39,469 nt of DNA from CAZYVA01 sp964650695 (lineage in GTDB: Bacteria > Bacillota > Clostridia > Lachnospirales > Lachnospiraceae): contig CAZYVA010000007.1 in the NCBI GenBank assembly GCA_964650695.1, positions 1-39,469 on the forward strand, written 5' to 3'. The translations under genes and the position numbers were made by a program. The notes below the pieces were generated by a model. That model made no database searches and was not told the origin of the DNA. It was given only the letters and a program-made list of their open reading frames with translations. This document shows positions 7,542 through 16,438 of the stretch, one piece after another. Within the stretch, counting starts at the first letter, position 1. Each line of letters begins with the position of its first letter.

Positions 7542-9818
7542 ATGGATATTGAAACCATCATTTCAAACATGACACTGGAAGAGAAAGCGGATTACGTGGG
7601 CGGCGCGTCGTTTTGGACGACCCATGCGATCAAGCGGCTTGGCCTGCCGGAGTTCTGGGTTTCAGATGGGCCTCATGGCCTGCGCAGGCAGGACGGCGCC
7701 GGGGACCATCTGGGGATCAACGATTCCATCAAGGCTGTCTGCTTCCCATCGGAAAGCCTTGCCGCGTGCAGCTTTGACAAGGATCTGCTGAAGGAAGAGG
7801 GGGAAGCGCTGGGCGAGGAATGCCAGGCGGCGGATGTGGCGGTGCTGCTGGGGCCGGGCGCGACGTTAAAAAGAAGCCCTCTTTGCGGCCGCAATTTTGA
7901 GTATTACTCGGAAGACCCGTATCTTTCCGGAATGCTTGCGGCGGCATGGATCCAGGGGGTGGAGAGCAAAAACGTCGGGACGAGCCTCAAGCATTTTTTT
8001 GCCAATAACCAGGAAACCCGCCGTATGACGGTATCTGCGGAGATGGACGAGCGCACCATGCACGAGATCTACCTTGCCAGCTTTGAAAACGCGGTGAAAA
8101 CAGGGAAGCCGTCAACCGTGATGTGTTCCTATAACCGGATCAATGGCGTCTATGCGGCGGAAAATGCCTATGCATTGACGCAATGCCTGCGGCAGCGGTG
8201 GGGCTTTGACGGTTTTGTCGTTTCAGACTGGGGCGCGGTCAACGACCGGGTGCCGGATCTGAAAGCGGGGTTGGACCTGGAAATGCCCGCGCCGGGGCCT
8301 TTGAGCCGCCGGAGCATTCTGGATGCCATTGCGGATGGTTCTCTTCCGGAAGCGGTCCTGGATGAAGCCGTGCGGCGTATCCTGCGCGTATTAAAGCGGT
8401 ACGATGACAACCGTGTTTCGGTTCCTTTCGATTACGCGGGGCATCATGAGATGGTACGCCGGATTGCCCGCGAGAGTATGGTTTTGTTGAAAAATGAGGG
8501 CGCTATGCTGCCGCTGGCAAAAGGAGGCGCCTATGCGTTTATCGGCGCGTTTGCCAAAACACCGCGGTATCAGGGCGGAGGGAGCAGCCATATCAACACA
8601 TGGAAGGTGACGTCCGCGCTGGAAGCCTGCCAGGAGATGGCGGACATCACCTTTGCGCAAGGCTACCTGCCGGAATCCGCTTCGCCGGATGAAACGCTGA
8701 TCGCAGAGGCCGTGGAGGCCGCCAAAGCGGCGGAGAAAGCCGTTTTGTTTGTGGGGCTTTCGGATTCGTTTGAGAGTGAAGGATATGACCGGACGCATAT
8801 GCGGATGCCGGATGGCCAGACGGCCTTGATCGAGGCGGTGGTAAAGGCGCAGCCCAATACGGTCGTGCTGCTGCATAATGGCGCGCCCGTTGAAATGCCG
8901 TGGATCGCGGACGTCCCTGCGGTTTTGGAGTGCTATCTGGGCGGGGAGGCCGTCGGCGCCGCGCAGGCGGACCTGCTTTTTGGGGATTACGCCCCTTGTG
9001 GGAAGCTGGCGGAAACTTTCCCGAAACGGGTGCAGGATAACCCTTCCTGGCTTACCTTCCCTGGCGAACAGGACCGTGCGCCTTACAGCGAGGGCATTTA
9101 CATGGGGTACCGCTATTATGATAAAAAAGATATGGATGTACTGTTTCCCTTTGGGCACGGCCTCAGCTACACAACGTTTGAATATTCGGATTTAAAGATC
9201 CCTGGGCGGATCCGGGCGGATGAATCCCTTACTGTCACGCTGACGGTGAAAAACACCGGGGCGGTTCCCGCAAAGGAGGCGGTACAGTTGTATATCGCCC
9301 CGAAATCTGCCTGCCGTGTGTCAAGGCCCGTGCAGGAGTTAAAGGGGTTTGCCAAGGCCGGGTTAAAGCCTGGTGAACAGAAGGAAGTGTCGATTTCCCT
9401 GCCAGCGGGGAGTTTTGCTTATTGGGAGACAAACCTGCATGACTGGTATACGCCGTCCGGCGTTTACGAAATCCGGATCGGCGCATCCAGCAGGGATATC
9501 CGGCTTCGCAAGGAGATCTCTGTGGAAGCGGTACGCAAATTGAAGCTGCATTATACCATCAATACGCCGTTTGGCGATTTGAAAGACTATCCAAAAGTAA
9601 TGGCGCTGGCCGGGTCGATGGACCGGTTTTTCCAAGGGGAAGACATAGAAGGCATTGAGGAAGCGACGGGCAAAGACAGCGAAAGCCAGGCTGTCGGGGA
9701 CCAGATGGCCCTTGCCATCATGGAATCCCAGCCGCTGCGCTCGGTTGCCACGTTTGCGAAGTCTATTACGGTCGCGGATATACAGAAGCTGGTGGATGAA
9801 ATCAATGCGGAGCAGTAG
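7542..9818 (+). CDS. GH3 beta-glucosidase-type glycosidase with C-terminal helical tail
   Basis: 758 residues, ATG 9 bases after AAAGGAG. The order is the (beta/alpha)8 domain (about 1-290), the alpha/beta sandwich (about 300-530), a fibronectin-III-like domain (about 570-660) and a tail. KHFFANNQETRR (from K150) is the substrate-binding motif and FVVSDWGA carries the nucleophile D229. FVGLSDSFESEGYDR holds the probable acid/base Glu. LFPFGHGLSYTTFEYSDL joins to the Fn3-like domain. It lacks a signal peptide and so is cytoplasmic, hydrolysing terminal beta-linked glucose or a similar sugar. The last 90 residues form an extra segment resembling the tail of the GH78 at 19442. Confidence 0.88.
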   Translation: MDIETIISNMTLEEKADYVGGASFWTTHAIKRLGLPEFWVSDGPHGLRRQDGAGDHLGINDSIKAVCFPSESLAACSFDKDLLKEEGEALGEECQAADVAVLLGPGATLKRSPLCGRNFEYYSEDPYLSGMLAAAWIQGVESKNVGTSLKHFFANNQETRRMTVSAEMDERTMHEIYLASFENAVKTGKPSTVMCSYNRINGVYAAENAYALTQCLRQRWGFDGFVVSDWGAVNDRVPDLKAGLDLEMPAPGPLSRRSILDAIADGSLPEAVLDEAVRRILRVLKRYDDNRVSVPFDYAGHHEMVRRIARESMVLLKNEGAMLPLAKGGAYAFIGAFAKTPRYQGGGSSHINTWKVTSALEACQEMADITFAQGYLPESASPDETLIAEAVEAAKAAEKAVLFVGLSDSFESEGYDRTHMRMPDGQTALIEAVVKAQPNTVVLLHNGAPVEMPWIADVPAVLECYLGGEAVGAAQADLLFGDYAPCGKLAETFPKRVQDNPSWLTFPGEQDRAPYSEGIYMGYRYYDKKDMDVLFPFGHGLSYTTFEYSDLKIPGRIRADESLTVTLTVKNTGAVPAKEAVQLYIAPKSACRVSRPVQELKGFAKAGLKPGEQKEVSISLPAGSFAYWETNLHDWYTPSGVYEIRIGASSRDIRLRKEISVEAVRKLKLHYTINTPFGDLKDYPKVMALAGSMDRFFQGEDIEGIEEATGKDSESQAVGDQMALAIMESQPLRSVATFAKSITVADIQKLVDEINAEQ

Positions 9819-9887
9819 CACGGGCAAAAATGGCGATACGAAGGATGGCAATGTAGTGCTGCGGGTACAAAAAGAGGAGGTTTTGCG

Positions 9888-12383
9888 ATGAAACTGGCAA
9901 ATTTGCGCGTCAATCATATCGAGCGGCCGATGGGTTATCCGATCTGCCCGCTGAGTTTTTCCTGGACCGTGGAGGACTATGGGGAAGCGAAACGCCAGCA
10001 ATGGGCAAAGATCCGTGTGATGGACGGGGAAAGGACGGTCTATGACAGCGGCGAGGATGCATCGGCGGACAGTATGGACCATCCGGTGGAGATCCCATTG
10101 AAGCCGCGGACACGGTACCACTGGGAGGTCACAGTCCTGGCGGATAACGGCGAGAGGGCAAGCGGACAGAGCTGGTTTGAGACGGGGAAAATGGACGAGG
10201 CCTGGGCAGGGCAGTGGATCTCACCTGTAAAGGAGCGTTCCTCCGCTATCCTGGCGAAAACCTTTACCGTCTCCGGGGCCAGGGACGCGAGGCTGTATCT
10301 GTGCGGCCTGGGTGTATACGAATGCTGGGTGAACGGCAGGAAAGTAGGGGACGAATATCTGGCCCCAGGGTATCATTCCTATGATTTCCATTTGCAGGCG
10401 CAGGCTTATGATGTGGCCCCTTACCTCCAGGATGGAGAAAATGAAATCTGTATCTGGCTCGGCGAAGGGTGGTTCAAAGGCCGCCTGGGGTTTGACGGGG
10501 GCTTCACAGACATTTACGGTGACCGGCTGTACGCGATCGCGGAATTATACGTGACGGATGAAACCGGCGTCCATTTGGCGCTGGCGACGGACGGCACATG
10601 GGAGAGCCGCGTATCGCCGGTCACATTTAATAATATCTATGACGGGGAAATGTACGACGCAAGGCGGGAGGCAATGAAGGAGATCCAGGCTGTGGAACTG
10701 GCGGAGCCTGAGCGGTGCGGGCAGCTCTGCGACCGCCGCAGCCTCCCCATCGTAAAGAAAGAATCGTTCCCTGTCAGGGCATTGATCCATACCCCGAAAG
10801 GGGAAACCGTGCTTGATTTTGGGCAGGAGCTGACCGGATGGGTGGAGATCGCGTGTGATTTTCCCGAAGGGACGCAGATCAAGCTGACGGCCGGGGAGAT
10901 CTTACAGGAAGGATGCTTCTACCATGAAAACCTGCGGACGGCGAAAACAGAGTTCATCTACATATCCGGCGGAAAGAAAGAGACGGCAAGGCCGCATTTT
11001 ACGTTTTATGGGTTCCGCTATATGAAAGTGGAGTGTGAGGAACCGGTGAGCGCCGGGATGTTCACCGCGTATCATTTGAGGAGCGATTTTGACCAGATCG
11101 GGTATATCGGGACGGGAAACCCGAAGGTCAACCAGTTGTTTTCCAACGCGTTGTGGGGGCAGAAGGACAATTTCCTCGACGTACCTACCGACTGCCCGCA
11201 GAGGGACGAGCGGCTTGGCTGGACGGGGGACGCGCAGGTCTTTTCGGAAACCGCCTGCTACAATATGTACATGCCGGCGTTTTACCGAAAATATTTATGG
11301 GATATGCGGGCGGAGCAGAGCATCCTGGAAGGATCCGTCCCCAATGTCGTCCCACGGCTCAAGCAAGGGATGGTAGCGGAGCATGGATCCTGCCCATGGG
11401 CGGACGCAGGGGTCATCATCCCTTGGAATGTTTATCAGCATTATGGGAGCAAAACCTTGTTGAAAGAATGTTATCCGGGCATGAAAGCATGGGTGGACTG
11501 CCAGCGCAGGAAGGAGGAGGCAGAGGGAGGCTTGCATCTGGTGAAAAGCGGGTTCCACTTTGCCGATTGGCTGGCATTGGACAATGACAAGCCAGGCCCG
11601 TTCGGGGCGACAGACCCCTTGTATATTGCCAGCGCTTATTACTACCGGTGTGCGGATATTGTGGGGGAATCCGCCAGGATCCTGGGATATGGGGAAGCAG
11701 AGGAATACAAAACGCTGGCTTCGCAGATCAAACAGGCCATCCGGGACACCTACTTTGATGCGGACGGGCTCTGCGCTTGCAGGACGCAGACAGGCGCGGC
11801 GATTGCCATCGGCTTTGGGCTGACGGACGGGACAGGGCAAAAAGAAGGGGATGCCCTGGAGAAGCGGGTGAAAGCCAACCAGGACCACCTGAATACCGGG
11901 TTTGTCGGGACGACGCTCCTTTGCCCCGCATTGACGGCGACAGGACACCATGACACGGCGGTGACGCTGCTTTTGAACGAGGATTTTCCAAGTTGGCTTT
12001 ACAGTGTCAACCTGGGGGCCACTACGATATGGGAACGCTGGGATTCCGTGCGTTGCGACGGCACCATCAGCCCGGAAGGGATGAACAGCCTGAACCATTA
12101 CAGCTACGGGAGCATTGAGGCGTGGATGTACGGGTATGTCTGCGGGATCCGTCCGGCACAGGCCGGGTTCCGCAAGGCGCTGCTGGAGCCGCATCCGGAC
12201 AGGCGGCTGGGCTTTGCGAAAGCCCGGCTGGAGACGTCGGCCGGTGTTTACGAGAGCGGCTGGGCATATAGTGAGGACGGGGAAGTTTCGTATACGTTCC
12301 GGATCCCGTTCGGCGCGGCGGCACAGATCAGGCTTCCGGATGGAAGGACAGAGGTTTTGGAAGCGGGCCGCTATACCCGGTGA
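9888..12383 (+). CDS. GH78 alpha-L-rhamnosidase
   Basis: 831 residues, ATG 7 bases after AGAGGAGG. The domains in order are an Ig-like N-terminus (about 1-105, ending FETGKMDEAWAGQWIS), the rhamnosidase N-domain (about 115-280, with GVYECWVNGRKVGDEYLAPGY), a beta-sandwich linker (ETVLDFGQELTGW), the (alpha/alpha)6 barrel, and a C-terminal beta-sandwich. DCPQRDERLGWTGD (435-448) is the family signature with D435 and E441 on the acid side; GATTIWERW holds the likely base E716. No signal peptide is seen. It is a close paralogue of the GH78 at 19442 but lacks that protein's C-terminal tail. It would release L-rhamnose from imported glycosides. Confidence 0.9.
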   Translation: MKLANLRVNHIERPMGYPICPLSFSWTVEDYGEAKRQQWAKIRVMDGERTVYDSGEDASADSMDHPVEIPLKPRTRYHWEVTVLADNGERASGQSWFETGKMDEAWAGQWISPVKERSSAILAKTFTVSGARDARLYLCGLGVYECWVNGRKVGDEYLAPGYHSYDFHLQAQAYDVAPYLQDGENEICIWLGEGWFKGRLGFDGGFTDIYGDRLYAIAELYVTDETGVHLALATDGTWESRVSPVTFNNIYDGEMYDARREAMKEIQAVELAEPERCGQLCDRRSLPIVKKESFPVRALIHTPKGETVLDFGQELTGWVEIACDFPEGTQIKLTAGEILQEGCFYHENLRTAKTEFIYISGGKKETARPHFTFYGFRYMKVECEEPVSAGMFTAYHLRSDFDQIGYIGTGNPKVNQLFSNALWGQKDNFLDVPTDCPQRDERLGWTGDAQVFSETACYNMYMPAFYRKYLWDMRAEQSILEGSVPNVVPRLKQGMVAEHGSCPWADAGVIIPWNVYQHYGSKTLLKECYPGMKAWVDCQRRKEEAEGGLHLVKSGFHFADWLALDNDKPGPFGATDPLYIASAYYYRCADIVGESARILGYGEAEEYKTLASQIKQAIRDTYFDADGLCACRTQTGAAIAIGFGLTDGTGQKEGDALEKRVKANQDHLNTGFVGTTLLCPALTATGHHDTAVTLLLNEDFPSWLYSVNLGATTIWERWDSVRCDGTISPEGMNSLNHYSYGSIEAWMYGYVCGIRPAQAGFRKALLEPHPDRRLGFAKARLETSAGVYESGWAYSEDGEVSYTFRIPFGAAAQIRLPDGRTEVLEAGRYTR

Positions 12384-12469
12384 TCTTTGGCCGGGCTTTT
12401 GGGCCAGGCTTTGCCGGAGGCCAGATGGGCGGGAACAGATGGGAAAGCAGAATGAAAGGAAAAAGTAGC

Positions 12470-14638
12470 ATGGGAAAAAAGTACGAAAAGCAGATCCAGG
12501 AACTTCTGGATCAAATGACACTGGAGGAAAAGGCCGGCCAGCTCCAGCAGTGCGGACCGTCCCTGGTCGGGGCGTTTGAGGTCAGCTTTGAGGAGCTTTT
12601 GGATATGATGTTTGACGGGCGGATCTCAAAGGAAGAATTTGACAGGCTGATGTCAACGACAGAACAGGATTACCATGAAGAAGACTTGCGGGCCGGCAAA
12701 GTGGGATCCTATAACGGCATCGACGCTGCGGCGACGGCGAACCGGCTGCAGAAGATCGCGGTGGAAGAGACAAGGCTTGGGATCCCGCTTCTGTTCGGGT
12801 ACGACGTGATCCATGGATTCCGCACGGTGACGCCGATCCCGCTTGCGGAGAGCTGCGCGTGGGATAAAAAGCTGTGGGAAGCGACGGGCAGGCTCGCCGC
12901 GCAGGAAGCGACAGCGGCGGGGATCCATATGAGTTTTGCCCCTATGGTGGACGTAGCGAAAGACGCCCGCTGGGGCCGTGTCAGCGAGGGCGCCGGGGAG
13001 GATGTTTTGTTAAATGGAGATTACGGCGTGGCAAAGGTGAGGGGCTTCCAGGGGGAGGATCTCACCAAGGCGGACGCTATGATCGCTTGCGTCAAGCATT
13101 TTGCCGCTTACGGCGCCGGGGAAGCCGGGAGGGACTACAACCGGGTGGATATGTCCCCGCAGCGGCTGTGGGACGAATACCTTCCATCCTATAAGGCGTG
13201 CATCGACGCGGGCGCAAGGGCGCTGATGCCGGCATTCAACGATATCAATGGCGTTCCGTGTTCCGCGAACCGCTGGCTTTTGCGAAATGTGCTGCGGGAA
13301 GGATGGGGCTTTGACGGCATGACCGTCAGTGACGCCAATGCGATCGCGGAATGCGTGGAGCACGGGATCGCCGCAGACAAAAAAGAGGCGGCAAGGAAAT
13401 GCCTGGAGGCAGGTGTGGATATGGATATGACCTCCAATTCTTATATAGAGTCGGTGTGCGGGCTGGTCAAAGAGGGAAAGCTGGCGGAAAAAGTCCTGGA
13501 CGCGTCCGTGGCAAATATCCTCCGCCTGAAATTTGAACTGGGGCTTTTTGAGCATCCATACAAAACAAGCGAAGAACGGGAGCAAACGGCCTACCTTACC
13601 GAGGAAGCCCGCGCCCTGGCCCGTAAAGCGGCGGTCAAATCCATCGTGCTTTTGAAAAATGAACATATACTCCCGCTTTCAAAAGGGCAAAAGCTTGGGA
13701 TTTTCGGAAAGCTTGCGGATGACCGGGGGGAAATGACAGGCGCATGGTCGATCGGCGCGCACCCGGAGGATTGCCGGAGTATCGTAGACGCGTGTAGGAT
13801 GAGCGGAGCCTCCTACCAGTATTGCGGCGGAGAGGAAGATTTTTCAGAGGTTGCTGCCTGGTCGGACGTCCTCATCGCGGCCATCGGCGAAAGGAAGGAA
13901 GAAAGCGGGGAAGCGGCAAGCCGCGCGGACATCACGCTTTCCAGGCAGGATATGACGCTGGTGGAAAAGCTTCTGGGGACAGGCAAACCCGTCGTCGCGG
14001 TGCTGTTTAATGGACGGCCCCTGGCGCTTTCCTGGCTGGATAAAGCGGTCCCGGCAATTGTGGAGGCGTGGCATTTAGGGGTGGAAGCGGGAACGGCCAT
14101 CCTGGATATTCTCTTTGGCGATGAAAATCCATCCGGTAAGCTCACTGCCACATTCCCGCATCAAACAGGCCAGTGCCCGATGTACTATGCCCATATGAAT
14201 ACCGGGAGGCCTGGCGGCAAATCGAAGTTCACCTCCAAATACCTGGATGCCCCGACGCAGCCGCTCTATCCATTTGGATATGGGCTTAGCTATACCTCTT
14301 TTGCGTATTCCGATCTGACGGTTGAGCGGCAGAACGACGGTTTTCAGGTATGTGTGTCCGTATCCAACACCGGGGCAAGGGACGGGGAAGAAATCGTCCA
14401 ATGCTATGTACAGGACGTGGTGGCTTCCAGGGCGCGCCCGGTAAAGGAACTGAAAGCTTACACGAAAATGGACTTGAAAGCCGGGGAGACCAAAAAAGTG
14501 GAGTTTGTGATCCCGTTTGAGAAGCTGGGTTTTTATAATATGGATATGCAGTATGTTGTGGAGCCGGGTGCGTTTAAGATCTATGTGGGCGGGAATTCGC
14601 GGGATACCTGCGAAAAAACGGTTGTATTATCATGTTAA
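12470..14638 (+). CDS. GH3 beta-glucosidase (BglX-like)
   Basis: 722 residues from ATG 12470, chosen because AAAGGA (12455-12460) lies 9 bases upstream and the protein then opens with the usual EKQIQELLDQMTLEEKAGQL. In-frame starts further up (12380, 12452) add only unrelated residues. GYDVIHGFRTVTPIPLAESCAWD and KHFAAYGAGEAGRDYN (K209, H210) are BglX-type signatures, and MTVSDANA carries the nucleophile D288. The alpha/beta sandwich and a fibronectin-III-like domain (about 620-720, NTGARDGEEIVQCYV) follow. There is no signal peptide, unlike E. coli BglX, so it acts inside the cell. It is the last gene before the second regulated promoter. Confidence 0.88.
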   Translation: MGKKYEKQIQELLDQMTLEEKAGQLQQCGPSLVGAFEVSFEELLDMMFDGRISKEEFDRLMSTTEQDYHEEDLRAGKVGSYNGIDAAATANRLQKIAVEETRLGIPLLFGYDVIHGFRTVTPIPLAESCAWDKKLWEATGRLAAQEATAAGIHMSFAPMVDVAKDARWGRVSEGAGEDVLLNGDYGVAKVRGFQGEDLTKADAMIACVKHFAAYGAGEAGRDYNRVDMSPQRLWDEYLPSYKACIDAGARALMPAFNDINGVPCSANRWLLRNVLREGWGFDGMTVSDANAIAECVEHGIAADKKEAARKCLEAGVDMDMTSNSYIESVCGLVKEGKLAEKVLDASVANILRLKFELGLFEHPYKTSEEREQTAYLTEEARALARKAAVKSIVLLKNEHILPLSKGQKLGIFGKLADDRGEMTGAWSIGAHPEDCRSIVDACRMSGASYQYCGGEEDFSEVAAWSDVLIAAIGERKEESGEAASRADITLSRQDMTLVEKLLGTGKPVVAVLFNGRPLALSWLDKAVPAIVEAWHLGVEAGTAILDILFGDENPSGKLTATFPHQTGQCPMYYAHMNTGRPGGKSKFTSKYLDAPTQPLYPFGYGLSYTSFAYSDLTVERQNDGFQVCVSVSNTGARDGEEIVQCYVQDVVASRARPVKELKAYTKMDLKAGETKKVEFVIPFEKLGFYNMDMQYVVEPGAFKIYVGGNSRDTCEKTVVLSC

Positions 14639-14697
14639 AAAATGTCGTTTTTCAAGTAATAAAGAACATGGTAATCCAGGCATGGGTCCAGTAAAAT
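14635..14697 (+). promoter_or_regulatory. AraC-like box and -10 before the second symporter
   Basis: TTAAAAAATGTCGTTT (14635-14650) matches the 16-bp box at 13 of 16 positions and starts at the stop codon of the GH3 gene. TAAAAT (14692-14697) is a good -10, 41 bases later, with no recognisable -35. Spacing is the same as at the two other boxes. Confidence 0.45.
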
Positions 14698-14760
14698 GAA
14701 GAATAAGCTCTAATGACCAACACAAAGAAGAGAAGAGATGAGATGAGAAGGAGGAAGACT

Positions 14761-16221
14761 ATGGAAACAAACCCAACTCCAAAAGTTCAGAAAAAAGGAT
14801 TAAGCAAACCGTTTGTGTGGTTTCATGCCACATCCGTAAACGGCACTGCAATGGCGATCGCGGGGACGATCGCGTCTTATTTTTCCCTGTATGTGCAGGA
14901 GGAAATTGGCATTACCGCGGGACAGCTTTCGATCATCCTGCTGATCTGCTCCCTGTGGGATGCGATCAACGACCCGATCATGGGTGTGGTCTGCGACACC
15001 GTCACGCCGAAGTGGGGGCGCTACCGCACCTGGTTTACGTTCACCCCGATCTTTTTGCTGGTAGATATGTTCCTGCTGTTCAGCAATCCGGGTTTCATCC
15101 AGGGGAGTACGGTGACGAAATGCGTCTATGTATGTGTGACCTATATGTTCTACGGTATGATCGTGACGGCCTATACGATGCCGCAGATGGCGATCCTTCC
15201 CGCGATGACGCTGGACGATGAGGAGCGGAACTCTGTCGTGGCGAAGGGTGCGGGCGTATGCGCCCTGGCATTTACCATCGCTTCCACGTTCTCCACGCAG
15301 TTGGTTGAGATCTTCGGAAGCTACCGGAACCTGATGTGTACATATGCGGCGCTGTCCATCATTTCTTTCTGGGGGTTGTTTAAGACGTCCGAGGAGCGCT
15401 ATGTCATGCCGAAAGACCCGAATACGGGCGGTTTGAAGCAATTGGTATACGTATTCCGCCACAAAGAGATCTGGCCGGTCATGCTGACATGGTGCCTGGC
15501 GGCCGTCAGCTATGGGTTCATGTTCAGTTCATCCGTATACTACGCACAGTATATCTTCGCGCCGAAGCTGGTGGATTTTGAGACGATGGATGAAGCCGCG
15601 ATCGGCGGCACGGTTGGCTCCACGATCTCCACTTATATGGGATTCATTTCCGTCGGGGCGTTGATCTCCATGATGGTTTTGATGCCGATTTTCCTGAAGA
15701 AATTCAAGGTTGGGTATAAGGCTATGATCGTATCGCAGGTCGCAACGATCGCTTGTTACGTGGTGCTGTTCCTGTTTGGGAGCCATATGCCGTTCATGGC
15801 GTGCTGTGTGCTTTCCTTTATTGCGACAGCGGTCGGGGCTATGGTGAACGCGCTGGTCAATGTCCTGGTGAATGATACGATCGACTTCATCATGCTGAAG
15901 GAGGGCAAGCAGCTCAACGGTATCGTGTCGTCTGTGAAAGGTTTTGCGCAGAAGTGCGGCAATACGGTGACGAATTCCGGTATGCTGGCGGTGCTGGCGG
16001 TCGCGGGCTTTGATGCGACGCTGGGCCCGTTCGGACAGAGCGCGACAGCGACAGCGGCGGTCAATATCGTGCGTTTTGCGATCCCGGCGGCGGTGTCCGC
16101 AGTGATCCTTGTCATCATGGTTTTCTATCCGCTGAAGAAGTATTTCCCGGCGATCGCGGAGATGAAAGCAAAGATGAAAGAAGAGCACGCAGCCGCAGAA
16201 GCCGCAGATGTGGCGGAATAA
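14761..16221 (+). CDS. GPH-family sugar/glycoside:cation symporter, second copy
   Basis: 486 residues from ATG 14761, which has AAGGAGG (14748-14754) 6 bases upstream; ATG 14713 is in frame but lacks a ribosome site. It is a clear paralogue of the symporter at 3370: WDAINDPIMGVVCDTVTPKWGRYR in the TM2-TM3 region, and NDTIDFIMLKEG, SSVKGFAQKCGN late in the protein. It differs by an acidic insertion of about 20 residues (around VDFETMDEAAIGG) between TM7 and TM8. The C-terminus is a charged tail (MKAKMKEEHAAAEAAD). It is membrane-bound and probably imports a glycoside different from the first symporter's. Confidence 0.88.
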   Translation: METNPTPKVQKKGLSKPFVWFHATSVNGTAMAIAGTIASYFSLYVQEEIGITAGQLSIILLICSLWDAINDPIMGVVCDTVTPKWGRYRTWFTFTPIFLLVDMFLLFSNPGFIQGSTVTKCVYVCVTYMFYGMIVTAYTMPQMAILPAMTLDDEERNSVVAKGAGVCALAFTIASTFSTQLVEIFGSYRNLMCTYAALSIISFWGLFKTSEERYVMPKDPNTGGLKQLVYVFRHKEIWPVMLTWCLAAVSYGFMFSSSVYYAQYIFAPKLVDFETMDEAAIGGTVGSTISTYMGFISVGALISMMVLMPIFLKKFKVGYKAMIVSQVATIACYVVLFLFGSHMPFMACCVLSFIATAVGAMVNALVNVLVNDTIDFIMLKEGKQLNGIVSSVKGFAQKCGNTVTNSGMLAVLAVAGFDATLGPFGQSATATAAVNIVRFAIPAAVSAVILVIMVFYPLKKYFPAIAEMKAKMKEEHAAAEAADVAE

Positions 16222-16343
16222 CAGGAAATAAAGATATGCGGCGGTATCCATCTGTTTTAGGGATACGCTCCGCCGTGACGTTTGCCTTGTAAAGCCCGGC
16301 AGGGCGAAGAAGAGGCTTAGCTGAATAATCATGTAGAGATCAG
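16222..16343. other. Intergenic with an interrupted inverted repeat
   Basis: CGGCGGTATCC (16239-16249) can pair with GGATA (16261-16265) and CCGCCG (16270-16275), leaving a 4-base bulge. There is no T tract after it. No gene is seen. Confidence 0.35.
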
Positions 16344-16378
16344 GGCAACAGTCCAGGGCAGCCTGGGCTGTTGCCTTT
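16344..16378 (+). terminator. Strong hairpin after the second symporter, likely terminator
   Basis: A 14-bp stem (16344-16357 with 16362-16375, one T.G pair) and a GCAG loop, followed by TTTGAAAT. The short T tract makes it a moderate terminator; it may only partly separate the symporter from the GH43 gene. Confidence 0.55.
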
Positions 16379-16438
16379 GAAATAGGGACAAGCAGCATCG
16401 GATTTTTGTTTTTCGTGTAGGACGAGGGAGGCATTGAT

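Noticed and set aside
7220..7552. Plus-strand frame of 110 codons overlapping the small membrane protein
   Set aside because: The overlapping 7257 frame has the better ribosome site and a coherent membrane pattern.
11295..12521. Minus-strand frame of 408 codons opposite the second GH78
   Set aside because: Shadow of a well-supported GH78 gene; no recognisable motif or start signal.
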